Assembly (NCBI GenBank): GCA_023376005.1
Contig: CM042145.1
Span: 98,397,317 to 98,461,316, forward strand
Length of the DNA: 64,000 nucleotides
From: Doryteuthis pealeii
Lineage: Eukaryota > Mollusca > Cephalopoda > Myopsida > Loliginidae
Reading direction: 5' to 3'
Below are positions 41,788 to 53,203 of the stretch, piece after piece; within the stretch, counting starts at the first letter, position 1; the number at the start of each line of letters is the position of its first letter. The notes beneath the pieces were generated by a model. It made no database searches. It saw only the letters and a list, made by a program, of their open reading frames with translations, and was not told the DNA's origin. The translations under genes and the position numbers were made by a program.

Positions 41788-42025
41788 AATTCAGTCGGTA
41801 GAGCATTCGCCTAAGAGCCTTGAGATTCTGGGTTCAATACCGGCCTTTGATAACAGCTTGTATCTATGCGGCAAGGTGAGGAATTAATGGTAGCTGTATT
41901 GCTCCACATCAGACGCAAAAACAATTTCCCTGGTCTAGCGATAGTGAAAAGGATACAGATTCCCTCGCAGTCCAACTTATACCGACAATAGGCCACTCTG
42001 CCAACTTTCCTATTGTTATTCCACT
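41788..42025 (+). mobile_element. SINE family B copy
   Basis: TTAATTCAGTCGGTAGAGC head, GATTCTGGGTTCAATACC, TGGTAGCTGTATTGCTCC, CCCTGGTCTAGCGATAG body. A family A fragment (GAGTTCGAATCTCACTTTCG, ACCCTTGGGAAAGGTA) follows at 42045-42130. Confidence 0.8.
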
Positions 42026-42566
42026 TGCTGGACCACGACATTGTAGCAAACGAGTTCGAATCTCACTTTCGGGCAAATACCCTTGGGAAAGGTAGGGATC
42101 CCCTTATCTCCAGGCTTTTGGTTAAAATGTTGCACTAGTGTTGTTCTACAAAGAATGATTTGGTATTACTACTTAGGATAAGCATGCGACCATCATTTTT
42201 TAACCCCCCCCCCAAGCAGATGTGACAAACGACACCAAAAATATCCCTTAATTTTTTATGGGTAGTTTGCTAGTTATTCTAACATAAAAAGAAATGTTAT
42301 TTACTACGTCACTTATGAAAAAAACTTAGGTAAAATGTGCCTTATTCAACTTGCTTGGTTAAGATTGTCACAGGAAAAAGAAAAAAATACAAACATATGT
42401 TGATTATTATAAACTTGGGTTTTTAATAGAAAAACTTTATGAAAACCGCATCCGACCACCAATCACTGCGTGTGGAGGAGGATGCCGTTGGACTTTTTCC
42501 CGCCTTTTTTTGGGGTGAGGTAAAATTGTTAGTATGTGGTCTTTCTTCCTTATATGACAGTATTCT

Positions 42567-42571
<5 letters not shown>

Positions 42572-42635
<64 letters not shown>
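42572..42635. repeat. (TA)n microsatellite
   Basis: TA run. Confidence 0.95.
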
Positions 42636-42637
<2 letters not shown>

Positions 42638-42876
42638 TGGATGCCTTTTTTTTCCAAAGCTAGATATTTGTAAGCATGTATTTATGCGCATTGTGCTTCC
42701 ATATCAAAGTGTATTCATTCGTTTGTCATTCCTTTGTTGGTTCATGTGCACGCATGCGCATTCTGCGTCCCGGACAGTTTGACGTTATTTCTGTATTTTT
42801 TCATATGTTTTCTATTGTATTGTGTCAAGTTATAAAATCGGAACAGTACGAAAGTAAAAGAAATTTGTGCATGTTG

Positions 42877-42879
<3 letters not shown>

Positions 42880-42925
<46 letters not shown>

Positions 42926-43109
42926 CACACAAACAAACAAACAAACAAACAAACACAAACACACACACGTTCGCGCACCCACGCACGCACAGAGATACAT
43001 ATGCATAATATTTAAATATATATGTGTGTGTGTGTGTGTCTGGCTGTATGCAAGTTGTTTGCAATCAAATATGAGGATGCACATACACAGACACACACGC
43101 GCGCACACA

Positions 43110-43195
<86 letters not shown>
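42880..43195. repeat. (CA)n, (AAAC)n, (TG)n, (TA)n compound microsatellite
   Basis: A chain of CA, AAAC, TG, CA and TA runs. The blocks GAAATTTGTGCATGTTGGC (42861) and GAAATGTGTGCATGTTGGC (43221) show a local duplication of about 360 bp. Confidence 0.9.
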
Positions 43196-43274
43196 CACTT
43201 TCGAACAGTAAGAAATCAAAAGAAATGTGTGCATGTTGGCATACAAACGTACACAGATAAGTGTAAGTTGAAAA

Positions 43275-43276
<2 letters not shown>

Positions 43277-43309
<33 letters not shown>

Positions 43310-43311
43310 AA

Positions 43312-43343
<32 letters not shown>

Positions 43344-43390
43344 ATAATAAATGCACATTTTTTCCATCTTGATAAGAGGATGCACACACG

Positions 43391-43449
<59 letters not shown>

Positions 43450-43460
43450 TATATATACAT
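43277..43460. repeat. (CA)n(TA)n compound microsatellites
   Basis: CA and TA runs. All long Tyr/Ile and Cys/Val ORFs in 42.7-43.7 kb derive from these. Confidence 0.95.
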
Positions 43461-43859
43461 TGCATATGATATAGTTGGTTGCATTTTCTTTTGACGATTT
43501 GACGTGGGTGCGAGTATATAGGAATCTACCCACGTGAAAATAGAATGAATAAAGGGGGGGGGGTAAAGAATAGTTTGCAAAGTAACAAACTCGAAATATG
43601 AAAAAAAGAAAGAAAATAAATTTTTATGAATTTTATAAGAAAACAAAATGATACCAAGATGGTTTATTTTGTGGACGATAATAGTACATAGTAATTCTGA
43701 TAGTTGTTCATTCATTTACTTTTTGTACATATGATGGACTCTTACAACTATCTCAAAGTAAGAGGACCCAACCATTCTGTTAAAGATGCGAATCGTAGGA
43801 CAACAAACGCAACCTATTTTTGTAGTAGAAATAGATGTGACGTGGGCTCGAGTATATAA

Positions 43860-44030
43860 AATAACGTGAAAATAAAATTTAAAAAATGAAAATCATCGTT
43901 GGATATGGACTCATCGATTTCACTTGTAATTTTCAAAAGTTAATTTTCAAAAAGCTACTGAGAAGCAACGAATTGGTAAAAACTTTTTTGGAAAGTGAAA
44001 ACCCTATATTTTTAATATATACAAGATAAA
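43860..44030. mobile_element. Fragment of the hAT-like element
   Basis: Shares TTTTCAAAAAGCTACTG and AAGCAACGAATTGG with 13330-13400. Confidence 0.4.
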
Positions 44031-44037
44031 TTGTTAT

Positions 44038-44345
44038 AATATATTAATGATTTGCAGGCAATTACAATGCGTATAAAAAATAAAAACAAAAAGATGTTAT
44101 TTTTGTCTTATCGATTTCAAAGTATAAAACTTTATCTTCAGAGATGAATATCAGTTTTATACTTTATAAAGTTTTATATCAGATGAATATCAGTTATATA
44201 TTTTATAAAGTTTTATACTTTGAAATTGATAAGACAAAAATAGCATCTTTTTGTTTTTATTTTTTATACGCATTGTAATTGCCTTCAAATCATTAATATA
44301 TTATAACATACTTAACAATGCTTCAGGCAAATTACCAATTACTTT
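44038..44345. mobile_element. Foldback element, hammerhead-like, same family as 31.3 kb
   Basis: Arms 44053-44140 and 44195-44290 are inverted copies. Minus-strand core CTGAAGA (rc of 44135-44141), one extra U, stem II AAAG-TTTTATA-CTTT, GAAA and ATCGAT as at 31.3 kb. The 3' flank AACATACTTAACAATGCTTC and GCAAATTACCAATTACTTTT is shared with 31727-31770. The right arm keeps GAAAT but not CTGANGA. Confidence 0.6.
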
Positions 44346-45225
44346 TAAGATAAATTGTGTTTTACATCTTTCCCTCAGGCTATCTTTCGTTTTGGCTAGC
44401 AAGTATCAAACACAATAATAATGTGGCCCGAGCTCATTATTTTTTTCAATTATCCAGACCACCGTGAAAAAAGTTTGGTGATCTCTGATGTAGCGGACAC
44501 AGGTGCTTTCAACGTGACATAAGCCGATAACAAAAAAAAGATAGGCCAATGTGCTACAGACTCTTCCGAACAAAATTCAGAACTTTTCCTTCTCTTAGTA
44601 ATGTTGTTATGTAACAGTTATCTTCATTTCTCTTATTGATCTGGCACGTAATCAAGATGCAGGTTTGACTTTAAGATGCTGGTTTGCTAAGGTTCACAAG
44701 AGATAACACGGGGCTTATATTTTAAGTGACCACATCCTTTTATTTTCAATCAGTCTTTCTCAACCGCAACCGGAGTGAAGCAGAGACAATGTCTACATTA
44801 TGGTGTCTCCCGATTAACTGCTGACTAACTAAGCTAAACTCCGGGCCTTCCGTTCTTACGTTTCCCAGTGGCGGAAGCCGGGGGTGGGGTCAACTTGATG
44901 TTACCGAGTGACAGTTATCTAACCCCCGCCGATTTTGAATTTCAACGACTTTTAATTCAAAATCTAAATACACTACAGTCATAATTCGTAGGCTACTAAT
45001 GAATTATGTAACAATGACTATTAGATGAAAACAATTGATGAATATGCTATCAAAATGAACTTGTAAAAAGAATTAGTATACTGAATACGTATCTGGCGAT
45101 GAGTGACATTTTAGAATCAGAGTATTAAATGTCTCAATTAGGTTTTACATTGAAAAATGATGTACGAATAAGAATTCTTGTCTGAATGTCTATCATCGCG
45201 CGATCCGATTTTTAAAATAGAACAC
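44346..45225. other. No recognisable gene
   Basis: Non-repetitive within this window except a short hAT-like block near 44445-44515 (ACCGTGAAAAAAGTTTGG) shared with 52740-52790. Confidence 0.4.
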
Positions 45226-45227
45226 TT

Positions 45228-45462
45228 TTTAGACCATATGACCTTTAGTCACCCCTTTTTGATCTCGATTAAGAAAGGACATGTTTTTTTATTTACACCG
45301 TCAATATCCGGTTGTTTTAACAGACGATTTTTAGATTTTTTAAAATTATAAAACTAACCCCTAACCCTAAACCATAACAAACAACCGGATATTGACGGTG
45401 TAAAACATGCCCTTTCTTAATCGGGATAAAAAGGGGGTGCCTAAAGGTAATATGGTCCCACG
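45228..45462. mobile_element. Foldback MITE, ~235 bp
   Basis: GACCATATGACCTTTAGTCA, CTCGATTAAGAAAGGACATG, ACACCGTCAATATCCGGTTG and their inverted copies ACAACCGGATATTGACGG, CCCTTTCTTAATCGGGAT, GCCTAAAGGTAATATGGTC. The loop contains a CCCCTAACCCTAAACC telomere-like run. Confidence 0.8.
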
Positions 45463-45689
45463 TTTTTAACAATTCTGCAAAGAAATTTTAACAAATAAGA
45501 AAATGAACAGTGAGAAAAGCTGCAGGTGAGCTGTACGATACAATTGCACTAAAGTAAATCCATGAATATTCGGAGGGCGGGAAAATCAGAAATTCAGCAA
45601 TTTTTATCCAGGAAATAAAATAAACTCACACAACTGGAGGATGGAAAATGGAGGAAGAAGTAAATATGTTGAGAATGGAATGCACAACG

Positions 45690-45786
45690 TTAATCCCGGC
45701 CGTTAGGGATTCTGACCCAAAAGAATCTCCCTGGTCTAACGCAAGCGAAAAGGTGATAGACTCCCTCGTTGTCTTTTGAATAGACT
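45690..45786 (+). mobile_element. SINE family B body fragment
   Basis: AATCTCCCTGGTCTAACGC and GACTCCCTCGTTGTC; head missing. Confidence 0.5.
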
Positions 45787-46139
45787 GAGATATATAGATA
45801 AATAGATGGATAGCTAGCTAGATAGATATGAACAATGATCGATTGATAGATAGATATGAATATGATGAGATCGATAGATAGATATGAGTATAATTTGATA
45901 GATAGATAGATAGATATTAATAGATAGATAGATAGATTGATAAAATTGTATCTAATTAGTTACTACAGAAATATACGTGTACACACATATTAATATACAC
46001 CGGTTCCCACTAGATAATCTGGAAGATGGAAAATGGACGAAGAATCAAATACGTTGAAAATTGAATGCGCAACGTTCCTTCCGGGTGTTAGGGATTATGA
46101 GCCTCCACTACTTCCTTGAAGAGTATATCATAACTCTTT

Positions 46140-46366
46140 CTTGTCGGTTTAGCTCAGTCAATAGAATTACAAGGTTTCTGGTTCGATACCGGTCACAGCC
46201 AACTCTGCGCATTAGTAGCACAGATTGGGTAATTTGATCTGTGCGGTAAAATGAGAAGCTGACGGTAGGTGTGGTGCTCCACCTCAGCAAAATAATCTCC
46301 TTGGTATAATGCGAGCGAAAAAGGGATAAACTCCCTCGCCGTCCGGCTGATACCAACTTTACTTTT
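46140..46366 (+). mobile_element. SINE family B copy
   Basis: TCGGTTTAGCTCAGTC head, TTCTGGTTCGATACCGG B box, ACGGTAGGTGTGGTGCTCC and CTTGGTATAATGCGAGCG body. Confidence 0.8.
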
Positions 46367-46404
46367 TATTTCTTGCATGGAATAGGTGAATAGTCTTCTT
46401 TTGA

Positions 46405-46830
46405 TTATCTAAGGTTTGAATTCAGAATTGTCTTTTTTATAGACTGGTGGCCACCACTAATCCAGTGTCAATTGTAAATTCAGATTTGTATTTCCCCTAT
46501 ACTGGTTACATACCATGCATCTGGTGGTCTGTGATCTTCTCCAAGGTTTAAATTCAGATTTTTAATTCTCCTATATTGGTTGCCCACCACTATTCTGGTG
46601 TACCGTTACCTACTCCAATGTTTAAATTCAGAGTTGAATGTCTCCTAGTCGGGTTTACCACGATTCTGGTGTTCTGTGCTTTCTTTAGGGTTCAAATTCA
46701 GAGTTGTATTTCTCCTACACAGGTTGTCCACCACCACTCTCGAGTTTCATTGACTTATCTAAGGTTTAATTTCAGAGTTGTCTTTCTCCTAGACTGGTTG
46801 CCCACCACCAATTTGATGTTCTGTTGACTT
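46405..46830. repeat. Minisatellite derived from the SINE family A 3' region
   Basis: Six degenerate units start with AAGGTTTGAATTCAGA-like sequence near 46411, 46471, 46540, 46618, 46687 and 46761 (60-78 bp apart). Each continues TTTCTCCTAGACTGGTTGCC and CCACCACTATTCTGGTGT. The first half of the unit equals the AACAGGTTTGAATTCAGAG and TCCTAGACCGGTTGCC part of minus-strand SINE A. Confidence 0.75.
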
Positions 46831-47500
46831 CTCCATCAATCTTAATGATAAGGCTCAATTAGTTTTTACCAGATAATTATGATAACACTAACGTAACTCG
46901 ACAACCAAGAATTATTCTCAGTTACTCTTCCTCTTCTGTCTAAATTTCAATCTTACAAAATTATTAAATTCGCTGTTCAAAATTCGGCCTTTGACAAAAT
47001 ACATACGGTAATTACAGAAAGACGAGAATGAGAAAAAAGATGAAATAAAGATGAAATAAATCTAGCAAAGAAACAATAACTGAAAGCCAACAATGAATGA
47101 AAAAAATATAAATGAAATAGAAAAAGAAAGAATAGGGAAGGCGAAGAAAATACTTTAGTTACGGTTGGTCACTTCCTAAGAAATATTTACACGTAATTCA
47201 ATTTCTCACTGTTTGCCAACGGGTGTGTAGAGCTTCTCCACAACGCCTGGACTTTGTTTGCCTATCTAACACAGACGTCTGGACAACAGGCCGACGGCCA
47301 GTGAGAGATTCATTTATCTTCAATTATATCCAAACTTACAGAGAAAGGCTTGTTCTCTAAGTGTATAATTTGTCAATGTCTTTAGTTAATGATATCACCT
47401 CTACAACATTCTTCTGTGAACTCTTCAGTTCATGGTTAACAGTCGCTTGTTTATAATTGTACGGGGACTCATTTTCTAATCTTACAATGGAATTCACTCT
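46831..47500. other. No recognisable gene
   Basis: Mixed AT-rich sequence, no repeat shared with the rest of the window, no supportable ORF. Confidence 0.4.
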
Positions 47501-47504
47501 TGGT

Positions 47505-48200
47505 CATGTCTACTATTAAAAGGATAGCGAGAAAATAAAAAGATGTCGCTTTATAAATGAGTGGAATCATTTGTTTCAGACAATAGACTATTGAATCGTA
47601 AACAGCCTCGGAAAGATACCCCCAATCCATTTTCTTTTCAACCATAGGAAGTCTTTTTCTTCGTTACCAAATGTCTTCTTTTTTTTCCCCCGCTGAACGG
47701 CAAGAAGGGGGCGCTCGTGTGTAACGGTTAACGTTGAAAGAAAGTGGATTTGGCTATCCGAGTTCAAGTCCTGAACGAGTCTGTTTGCATTTCATATAGT
47801 GTCAGTACGTTTTGGGAATGCTATGACTATAGCTATTCTCCCTCCAGATATGAGTAAATAGTACGGCACATTGGGCTTACCAATTTGGGATTCAGTTGCC
47901 ATCTCCAAGATTTGAATTCAGAGTTGCATTTCTCCTTTACTAGTTGCCTACCACCAAATTGGTTTTCCGGGAGTTGATGGTAGGTGTGGCGCTCCAACTC
48001 AGACGCAAAAATAATGTCTACTATTAAAAGGATAGCGAGAAAATGAAAAAAAAGATGTCACTTTATAAATGGGTGGAATTATTTGTTTCAGACAATAGAC
48101 TATTGAATCGTAAACAACATCGGAAATATATCCCCAATCCATTTTCTTTTCAGATATAGAAAATCTATTTCATTGTCGCCAAATGTCTTCTTTCACCGAC
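47505..48200. repeat. 508-bp segmental tandem duplication carrying SINE A
   Basis: ATGTCTACTATTAAAAGG begins near 47505 and near 48013, each followed by about 185 bp (ACAATAGACTATTGAATCG; CCCCAATCCATTTTCTTTTC). Between them lie a plus-strand SINE A (47705-47890), one unit of the SINE-derived minisatellite (47895-47965) and a SINE B body piece (47970-48012). Confidence 0.75.
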
Positions 48201-48204
48201 TGCA

Positions 48205-48745
48205 CGTCTGTAGAAGGGTAACCCCCCACGCAATGGGGCCACCTGTTGGCCGTGGGTAGCAACACGTGATGCTTAAGAATGGAACCCAGGTGGCTGAGTA
48301 GTCCATGACATGCAACACTCCACTTTGGTCCTTACTTGCGGACGGTCGGAGTGGCCCCCTCCGATCAATTGGCAGGTCATATCAAGCCCTAGCACCTATA
48401 TGATTGCTCCAACCCTATTGCCCTTATTGCAAGCCCCAACCCTTTTTATCATATGGGTGCTAGAAGGCGGTGGCTGAGGATCTTCCTGTCCTGGGAATGA
48501 CGTTAAACTCTATCTGATAGTGAGGTTCCAGTTCTGGAGGTTTGGGGAATGTGGAGCACCCCTACATCCTCATTGATCCCTGGTCCACTCTGACCCGGAG
48601 AGGTAGTATCTGTTAGGGTCCAATCTATGAGTTAAATAGAAAAATGTATTTATAAAAAAATGAGTATCCAATAAGAATGAATTTATTTCACAACTTTGAA
48701 TAACCCACCGAGGCTGATAAGCCGTAAAACAAACCAAACCAAATG
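48205..48745 (+). mobile_element. CCAA-tailed repeat (family C), long copy
   Basis: GAAGGGTAACCCCCCACGC, GGGCCACCTGTTGGCCGTGG, CATGACATGCAACACTCC, CGGACGGTCGGAGTGGCC, AAGGCGGTGGCTGAGGATCT, CACTCTGACCCGGAGAGG, then AATAACCC and AAACAAACCAAACC as a reduced tail. Confidence 0.8.
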
Positions 48746-48774
48746 ACTTCTTTTTTTGCTTTCTGAACAACGAG

Positions 48775-48965
48775 TAGATGGCGCTCGTATTGTAATGGTT
48801 AACGTCATAGGAAGTGGATTCGGCTACCCAATTTCAAATTCTGAACGAAGCTGTTTGCATTTCACCTAGTGCTAATACGCTTGGGGAAGGTATGAATACA
48901 TATCTCTTCCCTCCAGCTATGGGTAAATAGGCAGACTCGACTTAACAATTTGGGTTTCCTTTGTC
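48775..48965 (+). mobile_element. SINE family A copy
   Basis: TGGCGCTCGTATTGTAATGG head, ATTTCAAATTCTG B box, CACCTAGTGCTAATACGC, CAGCTATGGGTAAATAG. Followed by minisatellite and SINE B body pieces to 49330. Confidence 0.75.
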
Positions 48966-49119
48966 ATCTCCAAGGTTTGAATTCAAAGTTGCATTTCTCC
49001 TTGTGGCGCTGCAACACAAAAAACAATCTCATTGGCCTAGCGCTATTGAAAAGGTGATAGACTCCTTCGATGTCTGGATGATATCGACAATAGAACACTT
49101 TATATTATATGTGGTTGTG

Positions 49120-49330
49120 TGCAATGTGGGGTTCTGTTGCCATCTCTAAGGTTTGAATTCCGAGTTGTATTTGTCATTGACTGGTTAACTACTACCAAAC
49201 TGGGTTTCCGGGAGTTGATGGTAGGTGTGGAGCTCTACCTTAGACGCCAAAATATCTCATGTGTCCAGCGCTCGTGAAAAATGATAGACTCCCTCGCTGT
49301 CAAGATTATACCAATAATAGGACATTTTAT
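49120..49330. repeat. SINE-derived minisatellite unit fused to SINE B body
   Basis: AAGGTTTGAATTCCGAG and GACTGGTTAACTACTACC, then GTTGATGGTAGGTGTGG, the same fusion as at 47895-48012. Confidence 0.6.
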
Positions 49331-49374
49331 TTATTTAATATGTGGATGTGTGCATTTGCGTGTGCGTATGCAAC

Positions 49375-49915
49375 CCTGTCGGCTGGGGCTTTAGAATACA
49401 CCGACTGCACCTCAGCAATGGGCCTACCCGTTGACCATGTGTGGCAACTCGTGATTCTTGAGGATGAGACCCAACTGGATGAGCAGTCCATGACATGCAA
49501 CACTCCACTTTGGCACTTACTTAGGCAATACGGGCGTTCGCAGAGGCCCTATCTGATCAATCGGCTGACCATGATAAACCCTAGCAACCTATATGATTGT
49601 CCCAACCTTATTGCCCAACTCATTTTATCATATATGTTTTAGAAGGCGGTAGCTGAGGATCTTTATGTCCTGGGTATGATGTTAAACTCTATCTGATGGT
49701 GAGGTTCCAGTTCTGGAGGTCTGGGGAATGTAGAATCACCATTGCTCCCAGTTCCACTCTGACCAGGGGTGGTAGTATTTGTTAGGGACTTATCTACAGT
49801 TTAAATAGAAAAAAATGTGTTTATAAAAAAAAAGTAATTACCCATCAAGGATGAATTTATTTTAAAACTTTGTAGGCATTAAATGACCCAACGAGATTGA
49901 TATGCCGTAAAACCG
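49375..49915 (+). mobile_element. CCAA-tailed repeat (family C), long copy
   Basis: From CCCTGTCGGCTGGGGCTT through CATGACATGCAACACTCC, AATCGGCTGACCATG, AAGGCGGTAGCTGAGG, CTGACCAGGGGTGGTAG to ATATGCCGTAAAACC. The open frame at 49259-49642 crosses the element and is not a gene. Confidence 0.8.
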
Positions 49916-50570
49916 AACAAGCGCGTGTGCGTGTGTATGTATTTGCTCATTTTTTCATACTGCTGTGTGTACGCGTGCGTGTGTCAATGAATGTGTCGGC
50001 TCCGGGTTTTAAGGGTAGCCATTCATATTCAGTTAATTTGTTTCTTCCTTGGTATTTTGTGCGGAATGTGTATGTGATTGGAAACGGTCGTAAGCAACAG
50101 ATCTCTTGAGGATGCTTTGTCAGAGCAGCTGTCAGTTGAAATTATGGTAAGGAGATGAATATTTATGTTTCCTTTCTTTCTTTCTTTCTTTTTTTCTCTC
50201 TTTTTTTAAAAATCTTCTTTTTTTTAAAACTCCTACGTAAAACGACACTAAATAATTGTTGCAAATTTGCCTTGCAGTGTTCAGTTCTTGAACATGCACA
50301 CACTTATGTCAATTCCATTTGCAGAACATGGCTGTGTGAGTACCAAGTGGTTGGTAATGATGCTTATTGCCCCGGCAAAACCAAATCAGTTCCGCATAGC
50401 CACTCATATTATTCCAGGCTTGTATGCATAGAATTCTACATTCATGTATTTTTTTTAAAGAAAGGTGTAATGTATTTCACCGTTGCAGAGTGGATCTGAC
50501 AGGTGACTGGAAGCCTTGGCTTGTGGAACATTCTGGAACGTTGTGGAACAAGCAGTGACTTTGTCAAAAC
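49916..50570. other. Unassigned sequence with weak exon-like piece
   Basis: A polypyrimidine stretch and TTGCCTTGCAG precede an open frame containing CSVLEHAHTYVNSICRTWLC (50278 on). It could be an acceptor and a short exon, but there is no recognisable domain and no convincing donor. Confidence 0.2.
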
Positions 50571-50576
<6 letters not shown>

Positions 50577-50623
<47 letters not shown>

Positions 50624-50668
50624 GAGAGAGAGAGAGGGGAGAGAGAGAGGGGAGTGAGAGGGGGGAGT
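50577..50668. repeat. (GA)n microsatellite
   Basis: GA run passing into GGGGA-rich purines. Confidence 0.95.
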
Positions 50669-51290
50669 TAAATAACAGTTTGTCGTGTAATACATAGAAG
50701 CTACTCAAGAAAAGCTGTTGTGCAAATAATACTTACAGAAAATATGCTTCATGCTACTGGCAGATATTTTGACATAAGTGGAGAAAGATAAAAAAAAAGC
50801 TTGCACCTGCTTACCATAATATACAAAGGCTGGCTAAAAAATACATATACTAACCAAAATACCTTTATAAGAATAGTGGCTATTAGTTTATGACCAACAA
50901 TAATTCCTTATAATGTATTAGTGCATCCATACATACACTAACACTGAACATTCGTTGAGGAAAGACAAACAACTAACTCACTTGAACAATGCACGTAAGA
51001 ATATTTAATAAACATAACATGTAAGTACAAATATCAGAATAAATATATCCCATACGATTAATAGTACTAAATCTATATATTAATACGCTTGCTCCTAAAT
51101 CTTCCGTCCGTTATCATCCTGTCACACCCTCTGGTTAAAAATGAGATGGTCCAAATCGTCCAAGATGCAATGCAAAAATGTACATCCAGATTATTTGGTG
51201 TCGCTTAATTGCAGATTTTTCATGTGACCCATTATATTTCACCCAAATTTAAAAATGGAATATTCCAAATGGTCTTGCGTCACTTAAATG
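50669..51290. other. No recognisable gene
   Basis: AT-rich. CACCCTCTGGTTAAAA, AATGCAAAAATG and GATTATTTGGTGTCGCTTA at 51125-51210 match 35865-35950, so part is a dispersed repeat. Confidence 0.4.
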
Positions 51291-51590
51291 CAAAACGTAA
51301 AATTAAAATGAATTGAAAAAAAAGAAGTTACATATTTGTTTTATTTGTAAAATTGAAATTATGAATTATAGAAGTAATTTTGATCTTATGTCGTCCCAGC
51401 CTCCAGTTCTAATTTACGCTATGCTTTGGCGAACCAGCATCAGACGAATTTCCGGCCCAACGTTTATATTTTGATATTTTCCGAGTCATGTTCTTGTCAC
51501 TTTTTTGTCGGTAAATTAATGTAGATATTTTAAAGCAATATTTTTTTAGGTAAATCAATGTAGATATTTTACAACTCCGCTTTAAAAAAA
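51290..51590 (+). repeat. Dispersed repeat shared with 8425-8715
   Basis: CGTAAAATTAAAATGAATTG, TTATGTCGTCCCAGCCTCC, TTTCCGGCCCAACGTTTATA and TTTTTTGTCGGTAAATTAAT recur in order at both sites. Confidence 0.7.
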
Positions 51591-52259
51591 AAATTTTTCC
51601 ATTGAACTTTTACAGTATTATATCGATTGTTATTGTATATTTTGTATTATTTATTGCAAAGGCAACACTAGGATTTATATGTAACGAAATTGAAAATCAT
51701 CGTTTCTGGATTAGGTAGCTCTTCTTGATATTTTGTTCGTTTCTTGGAAAACACACGGGTTCCGCTTGTACTAATAATTACCTAAAACTATATGATTATT
51801 AGTATTAGATAAAAAATACTTGAAACTATACAATTGCGAGCTAATTATTTGTAATAAATAGGAGTACTTTATCTATACATATATAAAAGGCAGTTGTGTG
51901 TATATGTATGTCCGGAGGAAACTTCGAAAATAAAACAATTAACAACAAAGTAAATATATATATATACACATTAAATATCACCAGGGCTTGGTTTTTGAGC
52001 AAAAATAAGAGATTTGATTTATATTTGTGAAAGGGAACAAAAAATAAAATTTACATGATAACAGAATGAAATTTCTTTGTACTTAATATTTTGAATAGTA
52101 GACACCATGATGGGACGTCTTAATAATAATTTGCCCAATCCGTTCACTAGGGGTAGAATTTGATACAAGGTCACAAGTATAGGGAATCCAGCAAGTATCG
52201 AATTCACAATTGAGTAATAATGGATCTGCGAGACTAGCTTGCTGACAATTACACCACGA

Positions 52260-52445
52260 TAAGAGGTCCCTTACTTTAACATAACTTGGTTTAAATAGAA
52301 AAAATCAGTTTTTAAAAAATATTTTAAAAATTGAGTTTTAAAAAGAAATTTGAATACCCATCAAGAATGAATAGAACGAAACGTCTTCTGCATAAAATAA
52401 CCCAACAAGGGTTGACATGCCGTAAAAACAACAAACCAAATCGCC
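52260..52445 (+). mobile_element. CCAA-tailed repeat (family C), 3' end
   Basis: GGTTTAAATAGAAAAAATC, GAATACCCATCAAGAATGAA, CGTCTTCTGCATAAAATAAC, AAGGGTTGACATGCCGTAAA. Confidence 0.75.
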
Positions 52446-52524
52446 AGGTGGCAGCACTATTCATAGCCATATTGAAATTCATGTTTTAAAAGCAACCAGG
52501 TGACTACGAGAAAGACAGAAAAAA

Positions 52525-52690
52525 TTGATTTGGTTGTCTTGTTGTATAGTATATCAAACCTTTTCGGCTTATTTAATGCCGAAGCAAGACATTTGAATAA
52601 TCAAAGGATTCAGATTGATTAAGTGATCTCTCAATTAAGTATTGAACAGGCTCATCGCTGCTTAACTTCGATGATTAGCCGAAACGTATG
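52525..52690 (-). mobile_element. Family D single copy
   Basis: TATCAAACCTTTTCGGC, AATGCCGAAGCAAGACATTT, TATTGAACAGGCTCATCGCT and TTAACTTCGATGA match a unit of the 34-kb array. Confidence 0.75.
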
Positions 52691-52734
52691 CTTTCAAGGT
52701 GATTTGAAAAACTTGTGTCAGATTAGAGTCTAAT

Positions 52735-52910
52735 CACCAAACGTTTTTCACGGTGGGTCCGATAATTGAAAAAATAACGAGTACGGGCCACATCAGTATC
52801 GTATTCAATACTTGCTAGACAGAATGAAAGTTCTGAGAAAAACAAATTCTGATAAAATACCGGCCCGCGAAGGCATTTTATCAGAATTTGGTATCCCCTA
52901 GATTATAGCA
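52735..52910. mobile_element. hAT-like non-autonomous remnant
   Basis: TTTTTCACGGTGGGTCCG, CCGGCCCGCGAAGGCATTTT and an end TTTGGTATCCCCTAG, the complement of a CAGGGG-type terminus. Confidence 0.45.
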
Positions 52911-52948
52911 ATATGGGACTTTGGATATTAGAGATATTTCTGTTAACA

Positions 52949-52949
<1 letters not shown>

Positions 52950-52989
<40 letters not shown>
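52950..52989. repeat. (TA)n microsatellite
   Basis: TA run. Confidence 0.95.
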
Positions 52990-52990
<1 letters not shown>

Positions 52991-53137
52991 CATTTTGGGG
53001 ATAATATGGGTGTTTTATTTCTTAGCAGATAGTGCTCAATATCCGTGATGGGGGTTTATATTTAAGTTAAGGTAGCGCGGACATGGAGTCAACACCTGGT
53101 CACTGACAGTTTCTCGCCTATGCAAACTTTAGACCCA

Positions 53138-53141
<4 letters not shown>

Positions 53142-53181
<40 letters not shown>

Positions 53182-53203
53182 ATTATTATTATTATTATTA
53201 TTA
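53142..53203. repeat. (TA)n(TTA)n microsatellite
   Basis: TA run passing into TTA run. Confidence 0.95.

Noticed and set aside
42742..43715. Long ORFs on both strands (up to 216 residues)
   Set aside because: They are translations of CA, TG and TA microsatellites (Cys-Val, Thr-His, Tyr-Ile repeats).
45355..45372. Internal telomere or chromosome-fusion site
   Set aside because: Only about three imperfect TTAGGG-type units, and they lie in the loop of a foldback MITE.
49259..49642. 127-residue ORF
   Set aside because: It crosses a SINE fragment and family C repeat; the same blocks elsewhere are riddled with stops.
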